NCBI GenBank assembly: GCA_025964675.1
Contig: JAOPYI010000177.1
Coordinates: 1 to 64,000 of the forward strand
Origin: Sphaerisporangium sp.
GTDB taxonomy: Bacteria > Actinomycetota > Actinomycetes > Streptosporangiales > Streptosporangiaceae
Length of the DNA stretch: 64,000 nt
Direction: 5' to 3'
The position numbers and the translations under genes were made by a program. Below, in pieces: positions 52,372 through 62,423 of the stretch. The notes beneath the pieces were generated by a model. That model had not been told where the DNA came from and did no database searches. It saw only the letters and a program-made list of their open reading frames with translations. Position 1 is the stretch's first letter; every line of letters starts with the position of its first letter.

Positions 52372-53514
52372 GTGGGCGGAAAGTGGACCGAGTTCTCCGC
52401 ACGGCACCGCGGATTGGTCGGGGACGTGCTGCTGGCGGCCGCCGTCCTGGCCTTCACGATCCCGACGGCGCTCACGGGCCGGTCCTTCTCGCTGTTCTTC
52501 AACGCACCGCGGTGGCTGCAGATCCTCTCGGGGGTCACCGCGGGGGCGTCGATGCTGCTGCGGCGCCGCACGGCCTGGCCCATGATCATCGCTGCTGCCG
52601 CCTGCGCCGCGCTCACCGGGCAGACCGTGCCGATGACCCTCGCCGCCTACTCCATGACGGCGGAGGACAAGGTGCGCCGCTGGCAGTGGGTGGCCGTGGC
52701 GCTGATGGCGGTCTACATCGTGGTGGACTACGTGGACCCCCACACCGACGCGTTCCTTTACCTCATCACGGTGCGGGCGTTGACGCTGGTGTACCTGCCC
52801 GCGGTGGTAGGGACGTGGGTGCGTGAGTACCGCCGCATGATCGCCGAACTGCGGGCGGGGGTCCGGTTGCGTGAGGAGCACGCCGCCTGCCGGGAGCGGC
52901 GGTGGATCGCGGGCGAGTTGCACGACACCGTGACGCACGCGGTCACCGCCATGGTCCTCAACGCGGGCATCATTTCGGGTTCGCAGGATCCGGCCGAGGT
53001 CAGCAAGCTGGCCACCACCATCGAGGACAAGGGTGTGCAGGCGCTCACGGAGCTACGCGACCTGCTCACGGTGCTCCGGCGCGAGGAGGTGTACCAGTCG
53101 GCGAAAGGGGCGGAGGCCATCCCAGGGCTGGTGAAGGACGCCAGGGCCAGCGGCCTGCGGGTCGGCCTGCACTTCGACATTTCACAGGTCCTGCCGGGGA
53201 AGATCGGGCACGCGTGCTTCCGGGTGGTCCAGGAGGGGCTCAACAACGTCCGCAAGCACGCGCCCGCGTCCCAGGTGCAGGTCACCTGCGAGGCCCATGG
53301 CGATGTCGTGAACGTCTCGGTGGTGAACAGCGGGAACGGCCGGACGGGAGCGGTCGGTGAATGCCCGGTCCTGGAGTCGGGTTACGGGCTGGCCGGTCTG
53401 CGAGAGCGGATCATCCTCACCGGAGGCCAACTCGTGGCGGGGCCGACCTCCGAGGGCGGCTACGCGCTGACGGTCCGGGTGCCCTTCCAGCCATCGACGG
53501 CAGGCACGGCATAG
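52372..53514 (+). CDS. Sensor histidine kinase (HisKA_3/NarL type)
   Basis: GELHDTVTHAVTAMVLNAG; VVQEGLNNVRKHAPASQV; GYGLAGLRERI. Confidence 0.87.
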   Translation: MGGKWTEFSARHRGLVGDVLLAAAVLAFTIPTALTGRSFSLFFNAPRWLQILSGVTAGASMLLRRRTAWPMIIAAAACAALTGQTVPMTLAAYSMTAEDKVRRWQWVAVALMAVYIVVDYVDPHTDAFLYLITVRALTLVYLPAVVGTWVREYRRMIAELRAGVRLREEHAACRERRWIAGELHDTVTHAVTAMVLNAGIISGSQDPAEVSKLATTIEDKGVQALTELRDLLTVLRREEVYQSAKGAEAIPGLVKDARASGLRVGLHFDISQVLPGKIGHACFRVVQEGLNNVRKHAPASQVQVTCEAHGDVVNVSVVNSGNGRTGAVGECPVLESGYGLAGLRERIILTGGQLVAGPTSEGGYALTVRVPFQPSTAGTA

Positions 53515-53627
53515 ACCAGCCGGACAGGAAATCCGAGCCGGTCGACGCTGAGCCCTCCAGACACCCTGTGGTAGAGCTCGACGTAACTACCTTGTCGCTG
53601 TCGCGGGTCGGCGGCTGAACTTCAATG

Positions 53628-53645
53628 ATTCAGGATTGCCTGAAT
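53628..53645. promoter_or_regulatory. Inverted repeat ATTCAGG-N4-CCTGAAT, candidate ArsR operator
   Basis: Read directly; upstream of the ArsR/CDF gene pair. Confidence 0.6.
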
Positions 53646-53649
53646 TCAC

Positions 53650-54006
53650 GTGGATGTGTACTTTGGTGGCATGTTGACCATCGCCCCCGAGGTGGAGGTG
53701 CTCGCCCGGTTCGGCCGCGCGCTCGCCGACCCGATCCGCTGCCGTCTCCTGCTCGCCTTGCGCGAGGCCCCGGCTCATCCCTCCGACCTGGCCGAAGCCT
53801 TGGGCATCTCCCGGACCCGGTTGAGCAACCACCTGGCCTGCCTGCGCGACTGCGGCCTGGTCGTTGCCGTGCCGGTCGGCCGCCGTACCCGTTACGAGCT
53901 CGCCGACCCCCGGCTCGGCCATGCCCTCGATGACCTGCGCAACGCCGTGGTCGCGGTGGAGACCGACCGCCCCTGCCCTGAGGCTGAGGAGAAGGGCTGC
54001 TGCTGA
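53650..54006 (+). CDS. ArsR/SmtB family metal-responsive regulator
   Basis: FGRALADPIRCRLLLALREAPAHPSDLAEALGISRTRLSNHLACLRDCGLV; C-terminal CPEAEEKGCC; start may be internal ATG 53671. Confidence 0.88.
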   Translation: MDVYFGGMLTIAPEVEVLARFGRALADPIRCRLLLALREAPAHPSDLAEALGISRTRLSNHLACLRDCGLVVAVPVGRRTRYELADPRLGHALDDLRNAVVAVETDRPCPEAEEKGCC

Positions 54007-54740
54007 TGGCCACCCTTTCCATCGGCCCCTCGCCGGCCCGCCAGGAGGTGCTGGCCCGCCGGGTCCGGCTCCTGGTCACCGCCACCATCACCTACAACCT
54101 CATCGAGGCGATCGTCGCCATCACCGCCGGCACCATCGCTTCGTCCACCGCGCTGATCGGCTTCGGCCTGGACTCGGTCGTCGAGGTGTCCTCGGCCGCC
54201 GCCGTCGCCTGGCAGTTCTCCGCCCGTGAGCACGCCGCACGCCAGGCCAGGGAGAACACCACGCTGCGGATCATCGCGCTGTCCTTCTTCGCCCTGGCCG
54301 CCTACGTCACCGTGCAGGCCATCCGTACCCTGATGGGCGCGGGAGAAGCCGCGCCCTCGCCGGCGGGCATCGCGTTGGCGGCGCTGTCGATGGCCGTCAT
54401 GCCGTTCCTGTCGGCCGCCCAGCGGCGCGCCGGCCGCGAACTCGGCTCCGCCTCCGCGATCGCCGACTCCAGGCAGACCCTGCTGTGCACCTACCTGTCG
54501 GCCGTCCTGCTGGTCGGCCTGGTGCTCAACGCCACCCTCGGCTGGGGGTGGGCCGATCCGATCGCCGCGCTCGTCATCGCCGCCGTCGCGGTCAAGGAAG
54601 GCCGCGAAGCCTGGCGCGGAGACTCCTGTTGCGCGCCCGCGCTGGTCACCCTCGCCCCAGGCACGGACGCGTGCGGGTGCGGCCCCGGCTGCGACGACGA
54701 CTGCTGCTCCAGCGACGCCCAGAGCGGGGCGAAGCGATGA
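54006..54740 (+). CDS. Cation diffusion facilitator family transporter with Cys-rich C-terminus
   Basis: CDF TM region; tail DSCCAPALVTLAPGTDACGCGPGCDDDCCSSDA. Confidence 0.87.
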   Translation: MATLSIGPSPARQEVLARRVRLLVTATITYNLIEAIVAITAGTIASSTALIGFGLDSVVEVSSAAAVAWQFSAREHAARQARENTTLRIIALSFFALAAYVTVQAIRTLMGAGEAAPSPAGIALAALSMAVMPFLSAAQRRAGRELGSASAIADSRQTLLCTYLSAVLLVGLVLNATLGWGWADPIAALVIAAVAVKEGREAWRGDSCCAPALVTLAPGTDACGCGPGCDDDCCSSDAQSGAKR

Positions 54741-54808
54741 TCGGCCGCCGCATGCCCACCCCGGTGCGCTCCGCCCACGCCAGCAGATGAACGACAGGAG
54801 AGTCGCAA

Positions 54809-55216
54809 GTGGAGGGACCATGGCCAGTGGTCGCCGGCGTCATCGGCGGTCTGCTGCTGCTCTGGCTGGTACTTGTCGCATTCCTGGCGATGGCCCGCCC
54901 GAAAGGCAACGCGCTGACCGAGTCGCTGAGGTTACTGCCCGACCTGTTGCGGCTGGTCACCAGGCTCGCCCGCGACTCCGAGCTTCCCCAGGGCGTGCGG
55001 ATCCGGCTGTGGCTGCTGCTGGGCTACCTGGCTTTGCCCATCGACCTGATCCCCGACTTCATCCCTGTACTGGGCTACGCCGACGACGCGATCATCATCG
55101 CGTTGGTCCTGCGCTCGGTCATCCGCCATGCCGGACCTGACGCACTGGCCCGGCACTGGCCCGGCACCCCGGAGGGGCTGTCCACCGTCCGGCACCTCAT
55201 CGGGCGCCCTCAATAG
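54809..55216 (+). CDS. YkvA/DUF1232 family protein
   Basis: LWLLLGYLALPIDLIPDFIPVLGYADDAIIIALVLRSVIRHAG. Confidence 0.88.
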   Translation: MEGPWPVVAGVIGGLLLLWLVLVAFLAMARPKGNALTESLRLLPDLLRLVTRLARDSELPQGVRIRLWLLLGYLALPIDLIPDFIPVLGYADDAIIIALVLRSVIRHAGPDALARHWPGTPEGLSTVRHLIGRPQ

Positions 55217-55345
55217 CCGACACCCTGGCCGTCGCCGCACCTGCCGGGCGTCGATGACTCAGCTGCTGATGCGGTGACTTGGGTGAACGTCGCCGGGCAG
55301 GCCCAACGGCCGCAGGTCGTGACCAGACCCCTTGGAGTCGTTCAA

Positions 55346-56335
55346 CTAGGGGCCGCCGGGACGCAGGGGGCGGGCGTCTGGCATCCGTAGCCGGTCCACG
55401 GCGTCCCTGCGGCGGCTCTCGGGGCGGCGGTCGTAGCGGGCCGTGGTGACGGGGGAGGCGTGCCCGACCAGCGCCTGGGTGGTGGCCAGGTCCACGCCGG
55501 CGTCGAGGAGCTCGCCGATGAACGTGCGCCGGAAGTCGTGCGGGGTCCTCTTGGAGGCTCCGGCGGCGGCCAGCCGCCTGGCCACGATGTCGGCGATGGC
55601 CTGCCCCGTCATGGGGGCCGGCCTGCCCGCGGGGGCCCGTAGCCGTCCCGCCTTGTTGATGGGGCAGAACAGCGCGCCCGCCGCCCGTCCCCGTGCGGCG
55701 AGCCACGCCTCGGCCCGGCCCACCGCCTCCGCCGTCAGGTAGACCAGGCGCTCCTTGTCGCCCTTGCCGCGCACGCGCAGGGAGCGGGCCGCGGCGTCGT
55801 AGTCGGCCAGCGCCAGCGCCGCGACCTCGGCGCGGCGGCATCCGGTGGAGTACAGCACGGCGAGCAGCGCCCCGTCGCGGATGCCGGCGGGGGAGTCGTC
55901 CTGGTCGCAGGCGGCCAGCGCCGCTCCGGCCACCTCCGGGGGGACGTGCTGCCCGGCCGGCAGCCGGGTGTGCCGGAGGGTGGGCAGGTCGGAGGCGCGC
56001 TGGTAGTCCTCGGCGCTCATCTGGCCGAGGCGCCACGCCTCGCGCAGCACCCGGCGCAGGGCGGTCAGGTGCTTGTTGAGGTAGGCGGGCGACCACCCCT
56101 GCTCGCTGAGGATCGTTCGGATGCGCACGGTGTGCTCGTAGCGCAGCAGGTGCCACGGCTGCCCGGCCCCGGTGGCGGCCTGGTCCCCGGAGATGACGCG
56201 GGCGACCCTGTCCAGGCAGCCGCGCATGGTGCGCCGGGACTCGGCGCTGGTCAGGGCGTCGAGGTAGACCAGGTAGGGGTCGGCGGCGGGCGCGACGGCG
56301 CCGGGGCCGGGGTTCTGTACGGCGGGCACGTCCAC
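55346..56335 (-). CDS. Tyrosine recombinase/integrase
   Basis: Catalytic pattern GCRRAEV...KGDKER...HDFRRTF...GHASPVTTARYDRR. Confidence 0.9.
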   Translation of the reverse strand: MDVPAVQNPGPGAVAPAADPYLVYLDALTSAESRRTMRGCLDRVARVISGDQAATGAGQPWHLLRYEHTVRIRTILSEQGWSPAYLNKHLTALRRVLREAWRLGQMSAEDYQRASDLPTLRHTRLPAGQHVPPEVAGAALAACDQDDSPAGIRDGALLAVLYSTGCRRAEVAALALADYDAAARSLRVRGKGDKERLVYLTAEAVGRAEAWLAARGRAAGALFCPINKAGRLRAPAGRPAPMTGQAIADIVARRLAAAGASKRTPHDFRRTFIGELLDAGVDLATTQALVGHASPVTTARYDRRPESRRRDAVDRLRMPDARPLRPGGP

Positions 56336-56377
56336 GTGCCGATCCTAGAGCCGGGCCGCCCGCCGGATATTGTTGAT

Positions 56378-56854
56378 CTACATTGTAAAGCCGCCGGGCT
56401 GGATGCGAAGCGTCGTGACCAGATCCGTCAACCTCCGGCTCTCCGCCATCAAGCCGACGACGAGGCCGAGGTCGTCGCACCTTCGCCTGACCAGGGCGTA
56501 CCAGGCCTCCCGCAGATCCCTCAGGGCGGGCTCGACGCGCACGCGGTGGGCGGCGCGGTCGGGGTGGACCAGCACCCGGTTGCTGTCGGCCTCGCGGCGG
56601 CGGCTGGCGTAGCCGTCACGCTCCAGGCTGTCCACGACCTGGGCGGCCTCCTCCTCGGTGAGCCCGACCAGCGTGGCCAGGTTGCGGGCCGACATGGGGC
56701 CCTGGCGGCACAGCACCGAAAGGCAGCGAAAGTGGGTCACCTCGAGCCCCACACGCGTGGCGAGGGCCTCCACGAGCCGGTTGGCCTGCGCGAACAGGTC
56801 GGTGGTCTCACGTTCGATCGCTTCCAGGACGTCGATGTTCTCGTCGTGGGGCAT
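56378..56854 (-). CDS. MarR family transcriptional regulator
   Basis: VTHFRCLSVLCRQGPMSARNLATLVGLTEEEAAQVVDSLERDGYASRRREADSNRVLVH. Confidence 0.85.
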   Translation of the reverse strand: MPHDENIDVLEAIERETTDLFAQANRLVEALATRVGLEVTHFRCLSVLCRQGPMSARNLATLVGLTEEEAAQVVDSLERDGYASRRREADSNRVLVHPDRAAHRVRVEPALRDLREAWYALVRRRCDDLGLVVGLMAESRRLTDLVTTLRIQPGGFTM

Positions 56855-56961
56855 GGTCGTGCTCACTCCGTTCGCGGCGGCGGGGCCCGGGCGGGATATG
56901 GCCGGCCCGGGCCCAGGCCCGGCGGAGCGGCGAGCGCCGGCTCCGCCTTGCGCGGCCGATG

Positions 56962-57342
56962 TCACAGCCGGGTCGGTTGGGTCTGGCTGGACGACTGCGT
57001 GACGCACCGCATCATCGAATTACGGAAGAACGCCGCGAACCCGTCGGAGGTGGCGGTGTCCCGGGCGTCGGCCAGGAACGGCACGATGCGGTCCTCGACC
57101 ACGTGGACGTGCCGCTGGCCGGCCAGGTGCCGGGCGATCCCGGAGAAGTCGCCTTCGTAGTGGACCAGCCGTACCAGCACGTCGTCCTTGATGAACACCC
57201 CCGTTCCGAGCAGCCGCGCGGTCTCCTCGCCGTTGTCGTCGGTGACGACCGGCGACTCCAGGGGCGGGGCGCCGCCGAAGAGCTCGGCGAGCTCCTCTTC
57301 GTGCCCGGGCTTGATCCGGAAGGTGATCATGGCGTACGGCAT
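56962..57342 (-). CDS. SchA/CurD-like domain protein
   Basis: MPYAMITFRIKPGHEEELAELFGG; position in type II PKS cluster. Confidence 0.75.
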   Translation of the reverse strand: MPYAMITFRIKPGHEEELAELFGGAPPLESPVVTDDNGEETARLLGTGVFIKDDVLVRLVHYEGDFSGIARHLAGQRHVHVVEDRIVPFLADARDTATSDGFAAFFRNSMMRCVTQSSSQTQPTRL

Positions 57343-57460
57343 CGAATACCTCCGTCGTTGTTCCCGGTGCCCGGATGCGCACCGGATGGTGCCCCGCGGG
57401 GGGATCCAGGTGGGATCCCCCCGCGTGCCCCGGACGGTCAGGGCCGTCCGGGGAGGCCGG

Positions 57461-58090
57461 TCAGTAGGCGGCCAGGACCTCGTACGAGCCGAAGATGCCT
57501 AGGCCCTTGTCGTGGTACCGCGCCAGGGGCGAGGTGGTGGGGAGGTGCTCGGGGCTGCGCTCCCATTCGCGGTAGGTGGGGACGTCGTCCCACTCGCTGA
57601 GCACCGCGAAGCGGCGCGGGTCGCGCAGCGACCGCAGCAGCTCGTTGCCGCGCAGCCCCGTCCTGCCCGCCAGGGTGGTGCTGATCTGGTGGTAGGCGCT
57701 CTCGATCGACCCCTTGTCGGAGTCGGGCTCGCTGAGGTAGAGCGCGACGCGGACCCGGCCGGGGGTGGGGTGCGATCCCAGGCGCGAGGACACGACCATG
57801 GGGGTCATCGAGGTCCCGGCCGGGTCGCGGTAGGGGTCCAGCCGCATGCGGTTGGCGGCGTGCTCGGGGCTGTGCTCGAACTGGTGGAACCGTTCCTCGT
57901 TCTCCCAGTCGCTGACGATGTAGTAGACCCCGTCCTCGTCCGGGCTCTTGGCCAGTGACTGGCCGGCGTTCGCGGGCTGGCGGGCGATGGTCGCGGCGAT
58001 GTCCCGCCAGGTCCGCTCGAAGTCCCGCTCCATGCCCGGGTGGATCCGCATCTTCACCATGACGCGGTACACGCTGTCCTTGTGGTTCAT
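57461..58090 (-). CDS. Antibiotic biosynthesis monooxygenase-like protein, apparently two ABM-like halves
   Basis: MNHKDSVYRVMVKMRIHPGMERDFERTW...SDWENEERFHQFEHSPEH...SEWDDVPTYREWERSPEH. Confidence 0.8.
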   Translation of the reverse strand: MNHKDSVYRVMVKMRIHPGMERDFERTWRDIAATIARQPANAGQSLAKSPDEDGVYYIVSDWENEERFHQFEHSPEHAANRMRLDPYRDPAGTSMTPMVVSSRLGSHPTPGRVRVALYLSEPDSDKGSIESAYHQISTTLAGRTGLRGNELLRSLRDPRRFAVLSEWDDVPTYREWERSPEHLPTTSPLARYHDKGLGIFGSYEVLAAY

Positions 58091-58158
58091 GCCCACTCTC
58101 TTCTTTCCGTCGGACTTTCTGTCATCGAAGGGGGTGGTGTGCCGGTGAGACTGATCGG

Positions 58159-58641
<483 letters not shown>

Positions 58642-58893
58642 TCAGGCCGCGAGCCGGCGGTTGACGTAGTCCACCGCGGCCTGCGGGCTCTTCATCTCGT
58701 CGACGGCGTCATCCGGGATCCGGATGCCGAGCTGCTGCTGGATGCGTGCCGCCATCTCGAGCACCGCCAGGGAGTCGTAGCCCAGCTCGACGAACGACAC
58801 CTCGCCGATGTCGTCGGTGAGATCGACGGTCTCCGGTACTCCCGCGCAGCCGCCCATGATGCGTCTCATGTCGTCGAGGGTGAATGTGGTCAT
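58642..58893 (-). CDS. Acyl carrier protein
   Basis: FVELGYDSLAVLEMAARIQQQLGIRIPDD phosphopantetheine site. Confidence 0.95.
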   Translation of the reverse strand: MTTFTLDDMRRIMGGCAGVPETVDLTDDIGEVSFVELGYDSLAVLEMAARIQQQLGIRIPDDAVDEMKSPQAAVDYVNRRLAA

Positions 58894-58924
58894 GTCGTCC
58901 TCCGTTGTCGCGAGGTCGGTTTTC

Positions 58925-60166
58925 CTAGGGAGCCGTGACGAGCAGGGCCGCGTTGAACCCTCCGTGGCCGCGGGCGAGCACCAGCGCCTTGCGCACGGGG
59001 CCGTCCCTGGCGGCGCTGCGAACCAGGTCCAGCTCGCAGGCGGGTGCGGCGGCGCGCACTCCTACGGTCGGCGGGATGACGCCGTCGCGGATGGCGAGCA
59101 GCGCCGTCGCCATGTCGAGCGCCGACCCGCCGGCGTACAGCCGCCCGGTCATGGTCTTGGGCGCGGTGACCGGCACGCCGTGGGGCCCGAAGACCGCGGA
59201 GATGGCCTGCGCCTCCGCGAGGTCGCGTTCGGGCACCCCGAGCGCGTCGGCGAACACCACGTCCACCTGGTCGGGGGTCACCTCGGCCTCCTCCAGGGCG
59301 AGCGTGATCGCGCGGTGGAGGTTGTACCGGGGTTCCTCGCCCGGTACCGGGCGGGGGTCGAACGTCGCGCCGTACCCGGCGATCACCCCGTATGGCCGGG
59401 CGTCGCGGGCGCGTGCCGTGGCCTCGTTCTCCACCACCAGCATCGCCCCGCCCTCGCCCGGCACGTAGCCGCAGGCGTCCGCGTCGAAGGGCAGGTAGGC
59501 GCGCTCGGGGTCGTCGCGCGGGCTGAGCATCCCGGTGGAAATCTGCGCGACCAGCCCGTACGGGCACAGCGAGGCGTCGGTGCCTCCCGTGACCACCAGG
59601 GTGGCTTCCTGGCGGAGCAGCCGCCTGGCCTGCGCGGCGACGTCCAGGCCGCCGGCCTGCTCGGTGCAAAGGACCCCGCACGGCCCCCGCATGCCGTACC
59701 GGATGGAGATCTGGCCGGTGGTGGCCGCGTAGAACCAGGCGATCGACTGGTAGACCCCGACGTACTCCGGGCCCTGGCTCCACAGCTTCTCGATCTCACG
59801 CTGGCCGAATTCGGTGCCGCCCGAGGAGCTGGCGGTGACCACGGCCATCTCGTATTCCGGCAGGTCGCCGGCGTCGATGCCCGCGTCGCGCAGCGCCATG
59901 TCCGCGGCGGTGAGGCCGAGGTGGCTCCAGTGGTCGGTCTGCACGGCGAGCCGGCTCGGCACGTGCTCGGTGTCGTCGAACTCCGACACCTCGCCGGCCA
60001 CGCGCACCGGATACCGCTCGGAGTCGAACCGGGTGATCCGGCCGAGGCCGCTCTTGCCGTCCAGCGTGGCCGACCAGTAGGACTGGGTGCCGAGGCCGTT
60101 GGGCGCCGCGACGCCGATCCCGGTGACCACGGGGCGGTGGCTCCTCCCGCGGGTCCGCTCAGTCAT
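58925..60166 (-). CDS. Ketosynthase beta / chain length factor
   Basis: KS fold with active Cys replaced by Gln (GVLCTEQAGGLDVA). Confidence 0.95.
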   Translation of the reverse strand: MTERTRGRSHRPVVTGIGVAAPNGLGTQSYWSATLDGKSGLGRITRFDSERYPVRVAGEVSEFDDTEHVPSRLAVQTDHWSHLGLTAADMALRDAGIDAGDLPEYEMAVVTASSSGGTEFGQREIEKLWSQGPEYVGVYQSIAWFYAATTGQISIRYGMRGPCGVLCTEQAGGLDVAAQARRLLRQEATLVVTGGTDASLCPYGLVAQISTGMLSPRDDPERAYLPFDADACGYVPGEGGAMLVVENEATARARDARPYGVIAGYGATFDPRPVPGEEPRYNLHRAITLALEEAEVTPDQVDVVFADALGVPERDLAEAQAISAVFGPHGVPVTAPKTMTGRLYAGGSALDMATALLAIRDGVIPPTVGVRAAAPACELDLVRSAARDGPVRKALVLARGHGGFNAALLVTAP

Positions 60167-61526
60167 GATCGTCGCCTCCCCTGGTCCCGTCCCGCTCGCG
60201 CGCGAGCAGCATGGCCGTCTGGAACCCGCCGAACCCGCTGCCCACGCTGAGGACCACGTCCACGGGCTGCTCCCTGGCGGTGAGCGGCACGTAGTCGAGG
60301 TCGCACTCGGGGTCGGCGGTGTGCAGGTTGGCGGTCGGGGGGACGACGTTGTTCCTGATGGCCAGCGCGCAGGCCGCGACCTCGATGGATCCGATGGCGC
60401 CGAGCGAGTGCCCGATCATGGATTTGATCGAGCTGACCGGAACGCGGTACGCGCGCTCGCCCAGGGCGCTTTTGAACGCGGCGGTCTCGTGCCGGTCGTT
60501 CTGCCGGGTGCCCGACCCGTGGGCGTTGATGTAGTCGACGTCCTCGGGCCGCAGCCGTGCCTGCCGCATGGCCGCGCGGATGGCCTCGGCCATCTCGCGG
60601 CCGTCCGGTTTGAGGCCGGTCATGTGGTAGGCGTTGCTGCGGCTGGCGAACCCGACTATCTCGGCGTACACCTGGGCGCCGCGCCGCAGCGCGGCGTTCC
60701 TCTCCTCGAGGACGAGGATGGCGGAGCCCTCGCCGAGCACGAAGCCGTTGCGGTTCAGGTCGAAGGGGCGTGAGGCGTGCTCGGGCGCGTCGTTGCTCGG
60801 CGAGGTGGCCTTGATGGCGTCGAAGCAGGCGACGGTGATCGGCGAGATCGGGGCGTCGGTGGCCCCGGCGACCACGGCGCCGGCGGTGCCTTCCTTGACG
60901 AGCTGGTAGCCGTACCCGACGGAGTCGAGGCCGGCGGTGCAGCCGGTGGATATCAGCGCGACGGGTCCCTCGGCTCCGCCGGCCCAGGCGATCTCGGTGG
61001 CGATGGTGCTCGGGACCATGTACCCGTAGAGCTGTGGCACGCCGTAGGCCGGGTCGACGAGCCATTTCCTGCCGCCGTCGCTGAGGACGAGGTACTCCTC
61101 CTCCAGGCCCATCGTGCAGCCGACCGCGCTGCCGATGGTGACCCCGAGCCGTTCGGGCGGTACGTCGGCCGTGGTCAGGCCGCTGTCGGCTATGGCCTCC
61201 CGTGTGGCGACCACGCCGAGCTGGGCGGCGCGGTCCATGCGGCGGATCTCCTGTGGGGACAGCCCGTGCGCGCCGGGGTCGAAGTCGCATTCGGCGGCGA
61301 TCCGGGAGCGGAACCCGGTCGCGTCGAACAGCGTGATGGCGCGCGTCGCGGTGCGCCCGGCGGTGATGAGGTCCCAGAAGGCCTTGACCCCCATTCCGCC
61401 GGGCGCCGCGACGCCGATCCCGGTGATGACGACCCGGCGGTCGTCGCGCGTGCGGGGTGAGCCGCCCGCGGCGGCTCGCCTCCGGGTGCGGCGCCGGGTC
61501 GTCGGACGGGTGTCCACGACGTTCAC
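60159..61526 (-). CDS. Ketosynthase alpha
   Basis: Active site LISTGCTAGLDSVGYG; NAHGSGT; overlaps KS-beta. Confidence 0.95.
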   Translation of the reverse strand: MNVVDTRPTTRRRTRRRAAAGGSPRTRDDRRVVITGIGVAAPGGMGVKAFWDLITAGRTATRAITLFDATGFRSRIAAECDFDPGAHGLSPQEIRRMDRAAQLGVVATREAIADSGLTTADVPPERLGVTIGSAVGCTMGLEEEYLVLSDGGRKWLVDPAYGVPQLYGYMVPSTIATEIAWAGGAEGPVALISTGCTAGLDSVGYGYQLVKEGTAGAVVAGATDAPISPITVACFDAIKATSPSNDAPEHASRPFDLNRNGFVLGEGSAILVLEERNAALRRGAQVYAEIVGFASRSNAYHMTGLKPDGREMAEAIRAAMRQARLRPEDVDYINAHGSGTRQNDRHETAAFKSALGERAYRVPVSSIKSMIGHSLGAIGSIEVAACALAIRNNVVPPTANLHTADPECDLDYVPLTAREQPVDVVLSVGSGFGGFQTAMLLARERDGTRGGDDHD

Positions 61527-61942
61527 CGCGGGCTCCCTGCCGCGGCGTCGTCGGCTGCCGGCTCGGTGTCCACGTGGCCGAGTTCGGGCCTCGGCGCGAG
61601 GGGACTGGCGTGGAAGACCATGCAGGCCTCCTCGTCGCCGTGGTTGTCGACCCGGTGCCTGACGGTCTTGGGCACCATCAGGCCCTCGCCGGGGTTCAGG
61701 ATGATCTCCTGCTGCCCGTCGATGCGGGCGCGGACGGTTCCCCGCACGAGGTACATGAACTCCTCGGAGTACGGGTGGTAGTGCTCGACGAAGTGCTCGC
61801 CCGGCTGGAGGAAGGCGACGCCCATGAAGCCGGACGTCGAGCCGACGGTCTTCGGGCTGAGCAGGACGCGGATGTCGCCGCCTCGGCGGCGGTTGGGCGC
61901 GACCTCGTCGACGGTCACCTTGGTGAGGCGGATCTCAGTCAC
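61523..61942 (-). CDS. Cupin domain protein of type II PKS cluster
   Basis: EHFVEHYHPYSEEFMYLVRGTVRARIDGQQEIILNPGEGLMVPKTVRHRVDN. Confidence 0.88.
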   Translation of the reverse strand: MTEIRLTKVTVDEVAPNRRRGGDIRVLLSPKTVGSTSGFMGVAFLQPGEHFVEHYHPYSEEFMYLVRGTVRARIDGQQEIILNPGEGLMVPKTVRHRVDNHGDEEACMVFHASPLAPRPELGHVDTEPAADDAAAGSPR

Positions 61943-62267
61943 GGCCCTCGGCCTCCCACGTGTAGAAGGGCTCGGCCATGGCGTCCTTGGGTTCGCGCCA
62001 GCCGGGGTCGTAGGGCCGGATGTGCTCGCTCAGCCGCTGGTTGATCTCCCCGTACAGCGGGTGGCTGCGTGCCTTGTAGAGGTTGGGCGTGATGTCGTTG
62101 TCCGCCTCGACCAGGTGGAAGTAGAGGTCGTGGAAGCGGAACAGCGTGCGCCTCGACACTCCGATGAGATGCGGCAGGTCGCTCGCGTCCGAGTCGGCGA
62201 AGATCTTGGCTACCGCCTCCGTCTCGGAGGGTTCCATCCTCGCCACGATTAGCGTCCGATGCACCAC
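61935..62267 (-). CDS. TcmI family type II polyketide cyclase
   Basis: VVHRTLIVARMEPSETEAVAKIFADSDASDLPHLIGVSRRTLFRFHDLYFHLVE; GTG start with AAAGGAG SD. Confidence 0.9.
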   Translation of the reverse strand: MVHRTLIVARMEPSETEAVAKIFADSDASDLPHLIGVSRRTLFRFHDLYFHLVEADNDITPNLYKARSHPLYGEINQRLSEHIRPYDPGWREPKDAMAEPFYTWEAEGRD

Positions 62268-62423
62268 AAGTCTCCTTTCATCCGTAGACAGCAATGGTGT
62301 CGGGATCGCCTTGTCTGCCGCTGATGCAGCGCTAGTGCCGGCATGATTCCCGCGCGAAAGCCCGCCACCAGCGCGGATCCTGTCCCGCCACGGCGGGAGC
62401 CCGGCGCCGGGGGCAGGGTGCGC

